A stretch of 21,459 bases of DNA from an uncultured Collinsella sp. (GTDB taxonomy: Bacteria > Actinomycetota > Coriobacteriia > Coriobacteriales > Coriobacteriaceae), in contig URUI01000036.1 of NCBI GenBank assembly GCA_900551015.1, forward strand, positions 1 to 21,459. The letters are read 5' to 3'. The position numbers and the translations under genes were made by a program. A model generated the notes under the pieces. That model made no database searches. It saw only the letters and a program-made list of their open reading frames with translations, and was not told the DNA's origin. Shown piece after piece: positions 13,845 to 21,459 of this stretch. Each line of letters begins with the position of its first letter. The first letter of the stretch is position 1.

Positions 13845-16286
13845 ATGCCGAGCAAAATAGAAAAGAAGCAAGCCGCCGCAAAGCTGCGCAAACCGCCGCG
13901 GGACTTCTCGTACACGCAAAACCGAGAGCTCAGCTGGCTGCGCTTTGACAACCGCGTGCTCGACGAAGCTTTCGATGAGACCGTTCCGCTGTTCGAGCGT
14001 CTAAAGTTCGTGTCGATTTTCGAGTCTAACCTCGACGAGTTTCTCATGGTGCGCGTGGGCGGCCTGTCCGATCTGGCAGAGCTCAAAATACAGCCTGTCG
14101 ACAACAAGAGCAATATGACCGCCTCCGAACAGGTCGATGCTGTCATGGCCGAAATGCCCGGGCTCCTTACCCGATGGGAGTCCATCTTCAAGAGCATCGA
14201 GGGCAAGCTCGACACCCTGGGCGTTCACCGCGCCCGCATCGATTCGCTTACGCCCGAGGAGCGCACCTTTGTAGCCCGTTACTTCCAGGCCTACGTGTCG
14301 CCGGTCATCTCGCCGTTGGTGATCGACCCGCGCCACCCCTTCCCCAACCTGCGCAACGGTGCGCTCTACCTGGCTTGCGGCCTGGACGGCGTCACCGACG
14401 AGGAGAGCCTGCTGGGCCTGATCGAGATTCCCGCCTCGATGAACCGCGTGGTCGAGATCCCCTCGCCCACCGGCACCTACTCCTACATCTTGCTCGAGGA
14501 CGTCATCCTCGCCTGCCTGGATAGCTGCTTTGGCTCTTATAAGCCGCTGGATCGCGCGCTCATCCGCGTCACCCGCAACGCCGACATCGATCCGGACGGC
14601 GAGGGCGTCGAAGAGGAAGAGGACTACCGCCAGCACATGAAGCGCATTCTCAAGAAGCGCCTGCGTCTGCAGCCGGTCGTGCTCGCGGTCTCGGGGTCGC
14701 TCGAGAAGGCGACGCTCAAGACCATCCGCAAGGCGCTCGAGCTTTCGCGCCGCTCTGTCTTTACCTGCGATATTCCGCTCGACCTAGGCTACGTCTTTGG
14801 CATTGAGGGCAAGATTCCCGAGCATCTGCGCAACGAGCTGCTCTTTACGCCGTTTAAGCCGCAGCCCAACCCCAACATCGACATGACCCGCTCCATCCGC
14901 GAGCAGGTGCTGCAGCACGACAAGCTGCTCTTTTATCCCTATGAGGCCATGAATCCGTTCTTGGACCTGGTGCACGAGGCCGCCTATGACCCCGAGTGCA
15001 TCTCGTTGCGCATCACGCTCTACCGCGTGGCCAAGCAGAGCCGCCTGTGCGAGTCGCTGATCGATGCCGCCGAGAACGGCAAAGAGGTCACGGTGCTCAT
15101 GGAGCTCCGCGCGCGCTTCGACGAGCAGAACAACATCGAGTGGGCCGAGCGCCTGGAAGAAGCGGGCTGCACCGTTATCTATGGCTCCGAGGGCTTTAAA
15201 TGCCACTCAAAGATCTGTCAGCTCACCTATCGTGAGGGCATGGCGCTCACCCGCCTCACGCTGTTGGGCACCGGCAACTTTAATGAGAAGACGGCCAAGC
15301 TCTACAGCGACTTTATGCTCATGACCGCCCATCCCGGCATCGGCGAGGACGCCAACTTGTTCTTCCGCAACCTGTCGCTGGGCAACCTTCGCGGCGATTA
15401 CCGATTCCTGGGCGTGGCGCCGGTCGGCCTGAAGCCGCTCATCATGCGCGGCCTGGATCGCGAGATCCAGCGCGCCCTCGCTGGCGAGCCCGCCCGTGTG
15501 TTCTTTAAGCTTAACTCGCTGACCGACCGCGAGGTCATCGACAAGATCTCCGAGGCATCGTGTGCCGGCGTGCGCGTGGACATGATCATCCGCGGCATCT
15601 CGTGCCTGAAGCCCAACATTGCGGGCAAGACCGAAAACGTGCACGTACGTTCTATCGTCGGACGTTTCTTGGAGCACGCGCGCGTCTATGCCTTCGGCGT
15701 GGACTCGGACATGATCTACCTGAGTTCTGCCGACATGATGACGCGCAACACCGAGCATCGCGTAGAGATCGCCTTCCCCGTGCTCGACCCCACCTGCCGC
15801 GCGCTGGTGCACGAGTACATGGGCGTGCAGCTGCGCGACAACGTGAAGGCACGTAGCCTGACGAGCGACGGCACCTGGGTTCCCGTAGAGCGAAAAGAGG
15901 GTGAGAAGCCCTTTAACTCGCAGGAGTTCCTGTTGGAGCGCGCTTATCGCAACGCCGAGTCCGCAGCCGTGGCTTCGGAGCCCGTCGCCAAAGCAAAACC
16001 GGAATCCGCACCTGTTCTGGGCCCCAAGCCCGAGCCACAGCCGGCAGCCCCTAAGGTACAGAAGGTCCAGGCGACCGTCATCGAGCCCGACCTGGAGCCC
16101 GAGCCCGAGCCTGCACCCCAGCCTCAGCCGCAGACCGCCAAGCCCGCGCCCCAGGCAAGCGCCCGCCGCGAGAAACCCGCCGGCAAGACCAAAGCCATCG
16201 AGCGCCATCGCCCCGGTCGCGTGCGCATGGGCTTGGGCCTAATCGGCCTAGGACTCAAGACGCTCATTACCGGCAAGACGAAATAG
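13845..16286 (+). CDS. ppk: Polyphosphate kinase 1 with long C-terminal extension
   Basis: This 813-residue enzyme reversibly transfers the ATP gamma-phosphate to polyphosphate. The core (about residues 20-700) shows the PPK1 marks: NRELSWLRFDNRVLDEA at the N-terminus, the ATP-binding SIFESNLDEFLMVRV, FKCHSKICQL with the autophosphorylated His454, and RFLEHARVYAF with the second His611. Usual PPK1 proteins have about 690-720 residues. Here some 110 extra residues follow: a Pro/Glu/Gln-rich, probably disordered stretch (about 711-770, with EPEPEPAPQPQPQ) and a very basic tail ending in VRMGLGLIGLGLKTLITGKTK, which could be a short amphipathic or membrane-touching helix. Start choice is uncertain: ATG 13845 or 13839, each with only GGACAG upstream. 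A strong terminator follows. Confidence 0.93.
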   Translation: MPSKIEKKQAAAKLRKPPRDFSYTQNRELSWLRFDNRVLDEAFDETVPLFERLKFVSIFESNLDEFLMVRVGGLSDLAELKIQPVDNKSNMTASEQVDAVMAEMPGLLTRWESIFKSIEGKLDTLGVHRARIDSLTPEERTFVARYFQAYVSPVISPLVIDPRHPFPNLRNGALYLACGLDGVTDEESLLGLIEIPASMNRVVEIPSPTGTYSYILLEDVILACLDSCFGSYKPLDRALIRVTRNADIDPDGEGVEEEEDYRQHMKRILKKRLRLQPVVLAVSGSLEKATLKTIRKALELSRRSVFTCDIPLDLGYVFGIEGKIPEHLRNELLFTPFKPQPNPNIDMTRSIREQVLQHDKLLFYPYEAMNPFLDLVHEAAYDPECISLRITLYRVAKQSRLCESLIDAAENGKEVTVLMELRARFDEQNNIEWAERLEEAGCTVIYGSEGFKCHSKICQLTYREGMALTRLTLLGTGNFNEKTAKLYSDFMLMTAHPGIGEDANLFFRNLSLGNLRGDYRFLGVAPVGLKPLIMRGLDREIQRALAGEPARVFFKLNSLTDREVIDKISEASCAGVRVDMIIRGISCLKPNIAGKTENVHVRSIVGRFLEHARVYAFGVDSDMIYLSSADMMTRNTEHRVEIAFPVLDPTCRALVHEYMGVQLRDNVKARSLTSDGTWVPVERKEGEKPFNSQEFLLERAYRNAESAAVASEPVAKAKPESAPVLGPKPEPQPAAPKVQKVQATVIEPDLEPEPEPAPQPQPQTAKPAPQASARREKPAGKTKAIERHRPGRVRMGLGLIGLGLKTLITGKTK

Positions 16287-16297
16287 ACGTTTGTAGA

Positions 16298-16342
16298 AGC
16301 GCCCCGTATTTGAGGAATGCCTCAGGTACGGGGCGCTTTTCC
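16298..16342 (+). terminator. Rho-independent terminator of ppk
   Basis: AGCGCCCCGTA (16298-16308) pairs with TACGGGGCGCT (16327-16337), with an inner GAGG/CCTC helix, and a TTTT run follows. It begins 11 bases after the ppk stop codon and separates ppk from the methyltransferase gene. Confidence 0.9.
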
Positions 16343-16387
16343 CTGCTACCATGGTTGCGGACAACAACGCGAATGACGGGCAGGAAT

Positions 16388-17701
16388 ATGAAGCTCACCA
16401 TAGAATCGATGACGTATGGCGCCGATGGTCTGGCGCATGCCGACAACGGCAAGGCCGTCTTTGTGCAGGGCGCCGTGGCAGGCGACACCGTCGAGGCCGA
16501 GGTCGTACAGGACGGCAAGTCGTTCATGCGCGCCCGCACCACCGAGATTCTGGAGCCAAGCCCCGATCGCATTCAGCCTCCCTGCCCCTTCGTGGGCATT
16601 TGCGGCGGCTGCTCGTGGGGCAATCTCTCACGCACGGCACAGCTCGCCGCCAAGGAGCAAAACCTGCGCTCCACGCTCGAGCGCATCGGCAAGTTCGCTC
16701 CTGAGCAGGTTGATGAGTTGGTACAGCCTATCTGCCACACCAAGGACGACTGGGGCTACCGCAATAAAATCGAGCTCGAACCGACCGTCGTCAACGGTCG
16801 CGTGCGCCTTGGCATGCACGGTGTCGACCCCAGCAAAATCGTGACCGTCGATACGTGCCCGCTGTTCGATAAGCGCTTCCCAAAGGCGCTCAAATCGGTC
16901 GTCGGCGCACTCAACTATCTAAGCGGCAGCCATGACTTGGGGCTCGAACGCGTGGGCATTCGCGCATCGCGCCGCACCAAGGCGCTCGAGGTCGCGCTTT
17001 GGACGCCCACAGGCTCTTTTCCGCGCTCGCAGGTCTCCCGCGTGCTGGCGGACGCCGCTCACCCCACGAGCATCGTGCGCGTGATGAGCAAGGGCGAAAA
17101 GAAGGCCCGCCGCGTTTCCAAGGTGGAGATGCTCGCCGGAGAGGGCTCGTGGACCGAGAACATCGCTGACGGCCAGATGCGCTTGTCTGCCCCGTCTTTT
17201 TTCCAGGTCAACACCAAGGGTGCCGAGATTTTGATCGACCTTGTCATGGAAGCACTCGACCCGCAGGAAGACGAGCTTGCCGTGGACCTGTACTGTGGTG
17301 CCGGCACCTTTACCCTGCCGCTCGCCCGCCGCTGCGACTTTGTTGCCGCCGTCGAGGCCTACGGTCCGGCCGTGCGCGACCTGCGCCGTAACCTCGAGAT
17401 CAACAAGCTCGACAACGTCGACGTCATCGGCGGCGATGCCGTGCGCGAGTTCCCCGACCAGGACGCCGATGTCCTGGTGGTCGATCCGCCACGCGCGGGC
17501 CTGGCGCCCGAGGCCATCGACCTCATCGCCAGCACGAGTGCGCGCGATGTCGCCTATGTGAGCTGCGACCCTGCCACCCTGGCGCGCGACCTTAAGCGCT
17601 TTGTCGAGGAAGGCACCTTCTCCCCCGTCAAGATCACGCCGGTCGATCTGTTCCCGCAAACCTTCCACTGCGAAACCGTCGTCCACCTCAAGCGCAACTA
17701 G
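16388..17701 (+). CDS. rlmD: 23S rRNA (uracil-C5)-methyltransferase, RlmD/RumA type
   Basis: A 437-residue S-adenosylmethionine-dependent RNA methyltransferase. The N-terminal 60 residues look like a TRAM RNA-binding domain. Cys66, Cys72 and Cys75 (CPFVGICGGC) with Cys157 (TCPLF) form the 4Fe-4S cluster set. The Rossmann part has DLYCGAGT (300-307), DPPRAGL (366-372), the nucleophile Cys393 in YVSCDPATLARDL, and Glu430 in HCETV, the likely proton acceptor. Family members modify U1939 and/or U747 of 23S rRNA; Gram-positive versions may do both (RlmCD), and a tRNA target is less likely given the Fe-S motif. The start at 16388 has AGGA close upstream; an earlier in-frame ATG at 16310 lies inside the ppk terminator and is rejected. 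Confidence 0.9.
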   Translation: MKLTIESMTYGADGLAHADNGKAVFVQGAVAGDTVEAEVVQDGKSFMRARTTEILEPSPDRIQPPCPFVGICGGCSWGNLSRTAQLAAKEQNLRSTLERIGKFAPEQVDELVQPICHTKDDWGYRNKIELEPTVVNGRVRLGMHGVDPSKIVTVDTCPLFDKRFPKALKSVVGALNYLSGSHDLGLERVGIRASRRTKALEVALWTPTGSFPRSQVSRVLADAAHPTSIVRVMSKGEKKARRVSKVEMLAGEGSWTENIADGQMRLSAPSFFQVNTKGAEILIDLVMEALDPQEDELAVDLYCGAGTFTLPLARRCDFVAAVEAYGPAVRDLRRNLEINKLDNVDVIGGDAVREFPDQDADVLVVDPPRAGLAPEAIDLIASTSARDVAYVSCDPATLARDLKRFVEEGTFSPVKITPVDLFPQTFHCETVVHLKRN

Positions 17702-17736
17702 ACTGTTTGCCCCAGACCACGCCCGATGATTTTTCT

Positions 17737-17788
17737 GGCACGGGGATAAAAATAGATTTGCTCCGAATGATTATTTAATCCCCGTCCC
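17737..17788. repeat. REP-like imperfect inverted repeat with GGGACGGGG core
   Basis: GGCACGGGGAT (17737-17747) pairs with ATCCCCGTCCC (17778-17788) with one mismatch, and the pairing continues weakly into A/T-rich inner sequence. The CCCCGTCCC(A/G)AAATT edge is shared with the perfect palindrome at 4410-4489. It lies 36 bases after the methyltransferase stop, so it might help end that transcript, but there is no clear T-run. Confidence 0.5.
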
Positions 17789-17793
17789 GAAAT

Positions 17794-18207
17794 TGAACCG
17801 CCCCTCATTTCTTGAACATTAGAAATGGGGGCTTCTTTATGGACGGGAGAGTCAGGCACGACGCCACGCTGAGGACTCTTGCAGCAGAGCTTTGCGACAG
17901 GGGGTGCGGGCGCGCCGAAGGCCAGCGGGAGGCCGAAGGGTGCCCGGACCCGGCCGGGGCCGGCGGCGTGCGAGGGCAAGCTCATGCGACGGAGCTGCTG
18001 CCCGGGCGCCTGAAGGACGAATTCTACAGGAGCCGGACGTGGCGGAGCTTCGAGGAGTTCAAGCGGGACCTCGAAGCCTATACCGTTCACTGGAACAAGA
18101 GGAGGCGGGTTAAGCAAAAGGGACTGACCCCGGAGGAGTTCCGAAATCAGTCCCCATGTGCGGCATAGGCCGCTAATTGACCCGTCCAAGTATCGGGGCG
18201 CAGTTCA
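17794..18207 (+). mobile_element. Internally deleted IS150-like (IS3 family) element, 414 bp
   Basis: The left end reads TGAACCGCCCC…TTGAAC and the right end, on the minus strand, TGAACTGCGCCCC…TTGGAC. These imperfect inverted repeats of roughly 25 bp resemble IS150-group ends (TG…, a GCCCC block, then CTTGGAC). Inside are a short orfA-like start and the last codons of orfB with the middle missing. No clear target duplication is seen (AAT on the left, TTT on the right). It is far below the usual 1.3-1.5 kb, so it cannot move on its own. Confidence 0.6.
17839..18168 (+). pseudogene. IS3-family transposase remnant (orfA start fused to orfB end)
   Basis: The frame opens with ATG at 17839, behind a hairpin with GGGGG, and encodes about 109 residues. 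The last 50 residues, LKDEFYRSRTWRSFEEFKRD through HWNKRRRVKQKGLTPEEFR, are the typical end of the IS150-group orfB integrase domain. The first 25 or so (TLRTLAAELCDRGCGRAE) weakly resemble an orfA helix-turn-helix start. The middle is low-complexity and matches neither, so a deletion joined the two genes and the DDE core is absent. The protein is probably non-functional. Confidence 0.6.
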
Positions 18208-18254
18208 TTTCAGCGCCGCCCGAGAAAGCTAAACGCCTTCTGGCAGGTTGTCCC

Positions 18255-18289
18255 GGGCCGAGGGCGGCCACCTTGATCGCCCTCGGCCC
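18255..18289 (-). terminator. Hairpin behind the beta-glucoside operon
   Basis: GGGCCGAGGGCG (18255-18266) pairs perfectly with its complement (18278-18289) over an 11-base loop. It is 55 bases after the PTS gene stop. No T-run follows on either strand, so it may be a Rho-dependent end or a 3'-stabilising hairpin. A smaller hairpin (18308-18314 with 18327-18333) lies closer to the stop. Confidence 0.5.
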
Positions 18290-18343
18290 TCACCCACCTC
18301 AACTGCCCCTCAATTACATAGAGCTGATTGAGGAGGGCGCAGG

Positions 18344-19792
18344 CTAGCGGGTGCCTTCCTCATCGTCGTTGGGCCGGTAGGTGATGAACTCGATAACAAA
18401 GGCCAGGACGGCAGAGACGAGCGAGGCGATGATCGCGAAGATCATGTGGGAGATCCCGGCGCCACCAGGGGTCCCGTCGATAAAGTTGAGCAGGTTGAAG
18501 ACGCCGAGGCCGCCCGAGATGTACATGAGAGCGCCAGTCATTCCCACGATGGCGCCGCCCACGGCGGAGCTCAGGCATGCCACGACGAACGCGCGCTTGT
18601 TGGGGAGGGCGATGCCGTAGATGCCCGGCTCGGTGACGCCGAAGAAGAAGGCGGAGATCATCGCGGGAAGGGCGATGCCGCGGAAGCGCTCGTCCTTGTT
18701 TCTGAGGTACATGGCAAAGATGACCGCTCCGAGCGCGAACCCGTGGCCGATGGTGGCGGCGAGCACGCTGTCGTGGCCGAGGGTGTTCAGATTCATGATG
18801 GAGATGGGGATGAGGCTCCAGTGGAAGCCAAAGATGACGAGGCACATCCACAGTCCGCCAACCAGGGCGCTGCCCAGGACGGAACCAACCACGGGGAGCT
18901 GGAAGATGAACGAGAATGCCGCGCTCAGCAGGTTGGTGATGAGGGTGGCCACCGGGCCGATGATGAGGTAGCCCAAGACGATGGAGACCGTCATCGTGGC
19001 GAGCGGGACAAGGAACATCTTGAGCGCAGCCGGCATCCAGCTCTTGAGCCAGCGCTCAAGGATAGAGCCGAACCACACCATGAGAAGGACGGGGATCACC
19101 GAGCTCACGTAGCCGGACACGGGCATGATGATGGGGAGCCCGAGGGCAGTGGCGTACCACGAGAACGTGCCGGCCACGCCGAGGTCGATGCTGCCGAGCG
19201 CCTCGCCCGAGGTCAGGGCGACCATCGTCGGGTAGAGAAGCGCCACGCCGATTGCCACGCCGGTGAACTCGTTCATGCGGAACTTGCGCGCGGCACTGAA
19301 CGCCAGGGCGACGGGAAGGAAGTAGAAGAAGCCGTCAGCCACGGTGTAGAGCAGCGTGTAGAGGCCGTCGTTTGCAAAGGCCGGGACGAAGTAGGTGATG
19401 AGGGCAAGCAGTCCCTTCATGATGCCTGCGGCGGCAAGCGGTCCCAGGATGGGCTGGAAGATGCCAGAGATGAGGTCGATGACGACGGAGGCAACGGTCT
19501 TATCGCCCTGGGGCTCGTCGTCGGCGCTTGCGCCGCCCGAGAAGTTGCCGGCCTCCAGGACCGCGTCGTAGACGTCCTCGACGATGTTACCCACGACCAC
19601 CTGGTACTGGCCGTTGGCCTGGATGACCTGGATGACGCCCTTGAGGGCCTCGATCTTGGCAGTGTTGGCGCGGGACTCGTCCTTGAGTTTGAAGCGCACG
19701 CGCGTGATGCAGTGCGCGACGCTGGCGACGTTCTCTGTGCCGCCTACGTTCTCGAGTATGGATCTGGCCAGATCGTCGTATTTTTCAGCCAT
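18344..19792 (-). CDS. PTS beta-glucoside-type transporter subunit EIIBC
   Basis: A 482-residue membrane protein of the phosphotransferase system. Residues 1-90 are an EIIB domain with the phosphorylated Cys28 in VAHCITRVRF. Residues from about 105 to 470 are an EIIC channel of about ten hydrophobic segments, with FGFHWSLIP and the substrate-site motif FFFGVTEPGIYGI. It takes up and phosphorylates a sugar, very likely a beta-glucoside given the 6-phospho-beta-glucosidase gene 31 bases upstream in the same operon. Full-length BglF/BglP proteins also carry a C-terminal EIIA of about 150 residues; here the protein ends right after EIIC (PNDDEEGTR), so an EIIA must come from elsewhere. The start at 19792 has AAGGAGA five bases upstream. 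Confidence 0.93.
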   Translation of the reverse strand: MAEKYDDLARSILENVGGTENVASVAHCITRVRFKLKDESRANTAKIEALKGVIQVIQANGQYQVVVGNIVEDVYDAVLEAGNFSGGASADDEPQGDKTVASVVIDLISGIFQPILGPLAAAGIMKGLLALITYFVPAFANDGLYTLLYTVADGFFYFLPVALAFSAARKFRMNEFTGVAIGVALLYPTMVALTSGEALGSIDLGVAGTFSWYATALGLPIIMPVSGYVSSVIPVLLMVWFGSILERWLKSWMPAALKMFLVPLATMTVSIVLGYLIIGPVATLITNLLSAAFSFIFQLPVVGSVLGSALVGGLWMCLVIFGFHWSLIPISIMNLNTLGHDSVLAATIGHGFALGAVIFAMYLRNKDERFRGIALPAMISAFFFGVTEPGIYGIALPNKRAFVVACLSSAVGGAIVGMTGALMYISGGLGVFNLLNFIDGTPGGAGISHMIFAIIASLVSAVLAFVIEFITYRPNDDEEGTR

Positions 19793-19823
19793 TATTTTCT
19801 CCTTAGTGATATTGCCCGGGCGG

Positions 19824-21254
19824 CTAGCCCAGGTCGCCTCCGTTGGTGGCGATGGCCTGTTGATACCAGTAGAAGCTCTTCTTGCGCCTGCGCTCGAGCG
19901 TGCCGTTGCCCAGGTTGTCGCGGTCCACGTAGATGAAGCCGTAGCGCTTCTCCATCTCGCCGGAGCCCGCGCTCACGAGGTCGATCGGCCCCCAGGTGGT
20001 GTAGCCGAGCATCTCGACGCCGTCCTGCTCGATGGCGTCACGCATGGCCTCGATGTGCTCGCGCAGGTAGGCGATGCGGTAGTCGTCCTCGATCGTGCCG
20101 TCGGGAAGCACCTCGTCATAGGCGCCGAGGCCGTTCTCCACCACAAAGAGCGGCTTCTGGTAGCGGTCCCAGAGGTCGTTGATCGTGATGCGGAATCCCA
20201 GCGGGTCGATGACCCAGCCCCAGTCGCTCGTGCGCACGTAGGGGTTCTCCACGCCGGCGAAGGCGTTGCCCTCGGCGACGCCGCCCACGGAGTCGGGGTC
20301 GCCCGCGGTGCAGCGCGAGGAGTAGTAGCTAAACGAGATGAAGTCGACGGTGTTCTCCGCAAGGATGCGCTCGTCCTCGGCGGTCATGCCCACGTCGATG
20401 CCCTCGCGCTCGAGCATCTTGAGCGCGTAGCCGGGGTAGCGACCGCGCGCCTGCACGTCCACGAAGAAGAGGTCCTCCTGGTTCTTGACCTGCGCCGCGC
20501 GAACGTCCTCGGGACGACAGGAGTAGGGGTAGTAGCTTCCCGCGGCGAGCATGCAGCCCACCTTGTTCTCCGGATCGACCTCGTGGGCGATCTTGGTGGC
20601 CCAGGCGCTCGCCACGAGCTCGTTGTGCGCGGCGCGGTACTCGGCCTCGCGGGCATTCTCCCCGGGCTCGAGGACGATGCCGGCACCCATGAAGGGACGG
20701 TGCAAGATCATGTTCATCTCGTTGAACGTGATCCACCAGCGCACGAGGCCGCGGTAGCGGTTGAAGAGCACCGTCACAAGCCGCTTGTAGAGCTCGATAA
20801 GGGTGCGGTTTCGCCAGGCGCCGTACTTCTTGACGAGGTGGATGGGGCAGTCGAAGTGCGTGATGGTCACGAGGGGCTCGATCCCGTGCTCGCGGCAGCA
20901 GCGGAACACGTCCTCGTAGAAAGCGAGCCCGGCCTCGTTGGGCTCCTCCTCGTCGCCATTGGGGAAGATGCGGCTCCAGGCGATGGAGAGGCGAAAGACC
21001 TTAAAGCCCATCTCCGCGAAGAGGGTTATGTCCTCGCGGTAGTGGTGGTAGAAGTCGATGCCCGTCTGGGCCGGGTAGTAGTACCCGGGCTCGAAGTCGA
21101 GCATGCGCCTCAGGCCGCGGCTTACGTCGTTGCGCTCCGGCCCGTGTGGGATGACGTCGACGTTGGCAAGGCCGCGGCCGCCCTCGTCATAACCTCCCTC
21201 GCATTGGTTGGCGGCGGTGGCTCCTCCCCAAAGGAACCCTTTTGGAAATGGCAT
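19824..21254 (-). CDS. 6-phospho-beta-glucosidase, glycoside hydrolase family 1
   Basis: A 476-residue cytosolic TIM-barrel enzyme that splits phosphorylated beta-glucosides delivered by the PTS into glucose 6-phosphate and an aglycone or sugar. The GH1 marks are FPKGFLWGGATAANQCEG at the N-terminus, acid/base Glu179 in TFNEMN, and nucleophile Glu373 in VVENGLG. SAGSGEMEKRYGFIYVD (428-444), with Ser428, Lys436 and Tyr438, is the phosphate-binding loop that separates 6-phospho-enzymes from ordinary beta-glucosidases. Length is normal. The start at 21254 has AAGGAGG four bases upstream. It is the first gene of a two-gene operon with the EIIBC gene. The exact symbol (bglA, bglH or ascB type) cannot be decided. 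Confidence 0.94.
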   Translation of the reverse strand: MPFPKGFLWGGATAANQCEGGYDEGGRGLANVDVIPHGPERNDVSRGLRRMLDFEPGYYYPAQTGIDFYHHYREDITLFAEMGFKVFRLSIAWSRIFPNGDEEEPNEAGLAFYEDVFRCCREHGIEPLVTITHFDCPIHLVKKYGAWRNRTLIELYKRLVTVLFNRYRGLVRWWITFNEMNMILHRPFMGAGIVLEPGENAREAEYRAAHNELVASAWATKIAHEVDPENKVGCMLAAGSYYPYSCRPEDVRAAQVKNQEDLFFVDVQARGRYPGYALKMLEREGIDVGMTAEDERILAENTVDFISFSYYSSRCTAGDPDSVGGVAEGNAFAGVENPYVRTSDWGWVIDPLGFRITINDLWDRYQKPLFVVENGLGAYDEVLPDGTIEDDYRIAYLREHIEAMRDAIEQDGVEMLGYTTWGPIDLVSAGSGEMEKRYGFIYVDRDNLGNGTLERRRKKSFYWYQQAIATNGGDLG

Positions 21255-21459
21255 GGTGCCTCCTTCTCTCTGGCGCCCCCATCTCTGCGGGGGACGCTTT
21301 ATAACGTCCTTGCGGCCTCGCGCGCCTGGCCCGTGGCCCTTTCCCTGATGCGCGCGGGCCGCCTGTGAAGGGGTGACTAGCTGACGGCTTGTCCTGCGGC
21401 GGCGCGCGCAAAGCAGAACTGCGAAAGGTGCGGAATATTTGAGCGGTAAGGCAATATTT
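21255..21459 (-). promoter_or_regulatory. Leader and probable promoter region of the beta-glucoside operon
   Basis: The region holds a TTATAA -10-like box (21299-21304, minus strand) without a good -35. A bulged hairpin in the leader pairs the C-run at 21276-21280 with the G-run at 21289-21293, plus three outer pairs. An AATATTT direct repeat lies at the window edge. I see no clear LicT/BglG-type antiterminator site with a following T-run terminator. Confidence 0.3.

Noticed and set aside
16310..16387. ATG at 16310 as the start of the rRNA methyltransferase
   Set aside because: It lies inside the ppk terminator hairpin. The start at 16388 fits the family N-terminus (TRAM domain).
17794..18207. 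A target-site duplication around the IS150-like remnant
   Set aside because: The flanking triplets AAT and TTT do not match, so no duplication is claimed.
19584..21368. 594-codon plus-strand open frame opposite the PTS and glucosidase genes
   Set aside because: The minus-strand proteins have full catalytic motifs. The plus frame is repetitive in Val, Ala, Asp and His and spans two real genes.

Overview
The window looks like a chromosomal contig end from a GC-rich anaerobic actinobacterium of the class Coriobacteriia, most likely Collinsella or a close relative. This is inferred from coding style and from the gene set: arginine deiminase (ADI) genes with YfcC-type and APC-type carriers, a DUF1846 gene, ppk1, and a PTS/6-phospho-beta-glucosidase pair. 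It is not from a database match. The first 10 bases match the 3' end of the Illumina adapter, so the left edge is a sequencing or assembly end and not biology.

Layout. 1-1859 is a nest of two IS21-family elements: one (11-475, cut by the contig end) sits inside the istA gene of the other (476-1859), which itself interrupts a gene whose last 34 codons remain at 1860-1963. 2261-2599 is a small winged-helix regulator behind two adjacent palindromes. 2850-4331 is a DUF1846 protein. A perfect 36-bp-arm palindrome (4410-4489) and a structured 3' region separate it from the arc region.

The centre (4751-13286, all minus strand) holds two arginine-catabolism modules. Module 1 is arcA-arcB-yfcC (arginine deiminase, ornithine carbamoyltransferase, YfcC-type carrier). 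Module 2 is arcA-APC antiporter-aminotransferase. Each is headed by an arcA copy. The two arcA genes appear identical along a 1283-bp tract (7472-8754 and 12039-13321), while the DNA just outside is diverged. The two diverged promoters still share a footprint: a -10/-35 pair with an 18-bp spacer and two GAACGG direct repeats exactly 21 bp apart. Carbamate kinase (arcC) is not in the window, so ATP-yielding completion of the pathway must be encoded elsewhere.

The right part (plus strand) carries ppk1, with a long Pro/Glu-rich and basic C-terminal extension, and a 23S rRNA uracil-C5 methyltransferase of the RlmD/RumA type. A REP-like inverted repeat and a 414-bp internally deleted IS150-like element follow. 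The end (minus strand) is a two-gene beta-glucoside operon: a GH1 6-phospho-beta-glucosidase followed by a PTS EIIBC that lacks an EIIA domain.

I saw no rRNA, tRNA or CRISPR array. The points most worth attention are the homogenised arcA pair with its conserved activator-like footprint, the recurring TRAACGGT motif in several intergenic regions, and the large palindromes.
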